Shown: in pieces, positions 31,041-32,805 of the stretch | Layout: the number at the start of each line of letters is the position of its first letter | Position numbering within the stretch: the stretch's first letter is position 1 | Assembly: GCA_934661135.1 (NCBI GenBank) | Contig: CAKUJA010000011.1 | Span: 1-32,805, forward strand | DNA: 32,805 nucleotides | Direction: 5' to 3' | Source of the DNA: an uncultured Oscillospiraceae bacterium | Lineage (GTDB): Bacteria > Bacillota > Clostridia > Oscillospirales > Oscillospiraceae | Made by a program: the position numbers and the translations under genes | The notes under the pieces: generated by a model | What the model saw: the letters and a program-made list of their open reading frames with translations, nothing else | Told to the model about the DNA's origin: nothing | Database searches by the model: none

Positions 31041-31676
31041 TCAGTTGCCGTCGTAAGCAGCAAACGCCTCCGCCCAGCTTGTGAAGTTGTCAGACTGAAT
31101 GGCCTCTGCCTGCACAGTCATTGAGCGGAAGCTCGCTGCCGTCTGGTTGTTCAGACCCTCCGGAACGGTCACAGTCTCAAACATCGCGCTTGTGTCCTCA
31201 CCAGCGTCCAGCACACCGTCGTATTTCAGCACAAACAGCACGTCGCCATCCGCCGTACCATTCTCTGCCGATTCCACGCTCCAGCCGTCGCCGAGCTGAT
31301 CGACCAGGAGCAGCAGCGAATCTTCATAACCGTCCGCGCCAAATGCCGTCGTAAACGACGGGTAGCACGCCGTCACAATCGCCCTCCACCCGCTGACATT
31401 AACCTTTGCGCGCAAATATGCGCCGTTGCTGCCGGTATTATGTACGATCGGATCCTTCGTCACTTCCATCCCCGGTGCCACCGTGTAGCTGTTCTGCTGC
31501 ACACGCGGCCCGGTCGGGTTCGCAACGTCCGTTTCATCCAGCGTAATCGTCACATTGCCCATTGTAAACGTGTTCGTCGCGGTCTTGCTGTCCGTAAAAT
31601 AGGCCAGCGTTCCGCCCGCCACGGCCACAGCCAACAAGCAGACGCAAAGGCAAATCGCCGCAATCTTCTTTTTCAT
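31041..31676 (-). CDS. TasA/camelysin-like SipW-dependent fibre protein, probable major subunit
   Basis: 211 residues. A classic SipW-dependent N terminus: MKKKIAAICLCVCLLAVAVAGGTLAYFTDSKTATNTFTMGNVTITLDE, with the expected cut after GGTLA. The mature domain is beta-rich, with NSYTVAPGMEVTKDPIVHNTGSNGAYLRAKVNV near 62 and the closing segment SFRSMTVQAEAIQSDNFTSWAEAFAAYDGN that resembles the ending of TasA-family proteins. TasA forms amyloid-like or donor-strand fibres in Bacillus biofilms; the same is inferred here. Ribosome site AAAGGAA. It directly follows the peptidase gene and is separated from later genes by strong hairpins, which would suit a highly expressed major subunit. Confidence 0.9.
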   Translation of the reverse strand: MKKKIAAICLCVCLLAVAVAGGTLAYFTDSKTATNTFTMGNVTITLDETDVANPTGPRVQQNSYTVAPGMEVTKDPIVHNTGSNGAYLRAKVNVSGWRAIVTACYPSFTTAFGADGYEDSLLLLVDQLGDGWSVESAENGTADGDVLFVLKYDGVLDAGEDTSAMFETVTVPEGLNNQTAASFRSMTVQAEAIQSDNFTSWAEAFAAYDGN

Positions 31677-31793
31677 ACTTCTGGTTCCTTTCCTTTCAAA
31701 TCAATTTGGCTTTCGCTGCGGCGCACCCGCGCCGGGTCGAAGTGCCTCCTTTCGTTCCAGTTTCAAAAGCGGACTCCCGCTCTTGCAGCAGAT

Positions 31794-32336
31794 TCATTCC
31801 GGCCGTCTGGCCCGTAAAAACTTCCCTGCCCGGCGCCGCGGTACAAACAGCTCCGGCAAAATCGTCAGCAGCAACAGCACCGCGCACGCCGATATGGCAG
31901 CATAGCGTCCTGCCGTTGTCTGAAACAGCCGCGCCGCATAGCCGAGATACGGCAGTGTGAGCACCGGCGTCCCAATCACGTTCCTCTCATGCACCAGTCC
32001 GCCGTCCGCAAATGCGTTGGCGTCGCCCTTTGTCCGGAAGCGTACTACCTCCGGATTCTCCTCATCCGGCAGCACCTCAACCACACGGTGTGTTGCAGCA
32101 GTGTTCTCATCGAGCAAAAATGTAATCGGCGTCCCCGGATGGATGTCCGCCGTGTCGATCTTCCGCACACAGATCAGCGACCCGGTTCGGTACGCCGGCT
32201 CCATCGACCCCGACAGCACCGTGTAGACCTCCAGTCCGCACAGCCGCACCGCCAGCAGCAGCATTGCCAGCAGCACAACCGGCACCACCAAAACTGTCCC
32301 CAGTATCCCGCACACGCGTCTGCCTATTTCTCTCAT
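31794..32336 (-). CDS. sipW: Signal peptidase I of the SipW (ER-type, Ser-His) class
   Basis: 180 residues. An N-terminal transmembrane helix (about 8-32) leads to the catalytic serine in VLSGSMEPAYRTGSLI (near 43-47). The second motif THRVVEV (near 85) has histidine where most bacterial enzymes have lysine, as in archaeal/eukaryotic ER-type peptidases and B. subtilis SipW. Then FRTKGDANAFADGGLV (the GD box) near 103 and a C-terminal membrane helix (about 148-168). SipW cleaves TasA-type precursors, and the three such precursors encoded downstream are the natural substrates. The ATG at 32334-32336 follows GGAGGT; the longer frame to 32522 crosses the terminator. First gene of the cluster. Confidence 0.93.
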   Translation of the reverse strand: MREIGRRVCGILGTVLVVPVVLLAMLLLAVRLCGLEVYTVLSGSMEPAYRTGSLICVRKIDTADIHPGTPITFLLDENTAATHRVVEVLPDEENPEVVRFRTKGDANAFADGGLVHERNVIGTPVLTLPYLGYAARLFQTTAGRYAAISACAVLLLLTILPELFVPRRRAGKFLRARRPE

Positions 32337-32424
32337 GCTATGTACCTCCGTTTTCGTCGCACCGCAATTCTGCCACAATCCTCGCTGCTTCCGCCCTTTT
32401 CCGTGATTTCCGGAAGATGTCTGT

Positions 32425-32453
32425 ATTGTAGTGCGCCGCAGGCGCGAAAAAAA
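32425..32453 (-). promoter_or_regulatory. Possible promoter of the sipW cluster
   Basis: Minus strand -10 TACAAT (32425-32430), 17-base spacer; the -35 position falls on the T-run of the upstream terminator (TTTTTT) and is poor. Leader about 80 bases. An activator may be needed; weak call. Confidence 0.35.
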
Positions 32454-32485
32454 ACCCTTTGGGTCGTATCGACCCAAAGGGTTTT
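32443..32485 (-). terminator. Strong terminator upstream of the sipW cluster
   Basis: A perfect 16-bp stem AAAACCCTTTGGGTCG (32451-32466) / CGACCCAAAGGGTTTT (32470-32485) followed on the minus strand by a T-run of the eight A at 32447-32454. A weaker second hairpin, TTTCCGG (32493-32499) / CCGGAAA (32508-32514), lies between it and the upstream stop codon. It isolates sipW transcription from the gene to the right. Confidence 0.92.
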
Positions 32486-32524
32486 CCCGCATTTTCCGGC
32501 TAATTCTCCGGAAATTTTGCATAT

Positions 32525-32805
32525 TTAGATGACTTTATACTCCTTCAGCAGTTTTTCGATGTCCGTACCCTCGATCTTGCCGAGCGCTTTCTTAATCGCC
32601 AGCTTCTCCAGCAGGTTCATGTCCATATCCGTCACCGGCTTGCCGTCGCGCAGCTTCACGGTCGCGTTCAGCAGATCGCGCACATCATACACGCTGCCCC
32701 AGACCTCAGGCACACCGCGATCCACGTTCAGCAGCGTATACACGGCCTCCATGCCAGTGCGCATCGAATACTCGGTCGTGAAGATGGTGTCGCGCGGCGT
32801 CTCGG
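32525..32805 (-). CDS. C-terminal fragment of an unidentified cytoplasmic protein
   Basis: Partial gene entering from the right edge; the frame is open to base 32805, giving about 92 residues (ETPRDTIFTTEYSMRTGM...KLLKEYKVI). It is soluble, mixed alpha/beta with a Lys/Glu-rich helical end (NLLEKLAIKKALGKIEGTDIEKLLKEYKVI). I could not assign a family from this part alone. An internal ATG at 32762-32764 is probably not the true start, because the frame continues upstream without a ribosome site. It is closed by the strong terminator at 32443-32485. Confidence 0.75.
   Translation of the reverse strand, partial: ETPRDTIFTTEYSMRTGMEAVYTLLNVDRGVPEVWGSVYDVRDLLNATVKLRDGKPVTDMDMNLLEKLAIKKALGKIEGTDIEKLLKEYKVI

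Noticed and set aside
1..32805. CRISPR arrays, tRNA or rRNA genes, insertion sequences, prophage and att sites
   Set aside because: None seen: no regularly spaced repeats, no cloverleaf I could trace, and no transposase or integrase frame. The GH24 lysozyme is the only phage-like item and is fused to SLH domains.

Overview
The window is a piece of a G+C-rich Clostridia chromosome, most likely from the Oscillospirales (Ruminococcaceae/Oscillospiraceae) gut anaerobes. The evidence is a single-chain pyruvate:ferredoxin oxidoreductase with a built-in ferredoxin domain, anaerobic cobamide salvage genes, SLH-domain surface proteins, frequent TTG/GTG starts behind strong AGGAGG-type ribosome sites, and 'TTGTAGGGG...' palindromic repeats. 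This placement is inference from protein style; no rRNA or tRNA gene, phage or insertion sequence was seen.

Left part (1-9.2 kb): the end of a polyamine ABC transporter operon (potC tail, potD) closed by a terminator, two palindromic repeats, a minus-strand housekeeping operon (comM-thiI-pncC), then a strongly promoted pyruvate:ferredoxin oxidoreductase gene and a small unrecognised protein.

Middle part (9.2-20.1 kb): an ArsC/Spx-like protein with a 37-residue partner, a secreted SLH-lysozyme-InlB protein, a monoacylglycerol-lipase-like hydrolase, a small membrane protein behind a palindromic promoter, and a YfcE-like phosphodiesterase-coaX pair followed by a LysA-like gene broken by a 14-bp tandem duplication. 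Next come three small co-directional proteins of unknown function, then a minus-strand operon trpS-tagO/wecA-mnaA/wecB-membrane protein. The TagO and MnaA products could supply ManNAc-containing wall polysaccharide, the usual class of ligand for SLH domains.

A 590-bp intergenic stretch (20141-20732) holds the trpS promoter, a strong terminator, and a promoter-to-terminator unit on the minus strand that looks like an undescribed ~160-nt RNA gene. To its right is a tight cobamide nucleotide-loop operon: a xylose-isomerase-like TIM-barrel gene, cobT, cobU, cobS, a short second CobU-like gene and cobC.

Right end (24.9-32.3 kb): the most interesting locus, a six-gene minus-strand cluster. It encodes a SipW/ER-type signal peptidase, three proteins with SipW/TasA-type signal regions, a 1175-residue InlB-repeat protein ending in a CnaB-like isopeptide domain, and an SLH-anchored protein. 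I read it as a sortase-independent, SLH-anchored surface fibre or biofilm-matrix system. The window ends in the 3' part of an unidentified minus-strand gene.
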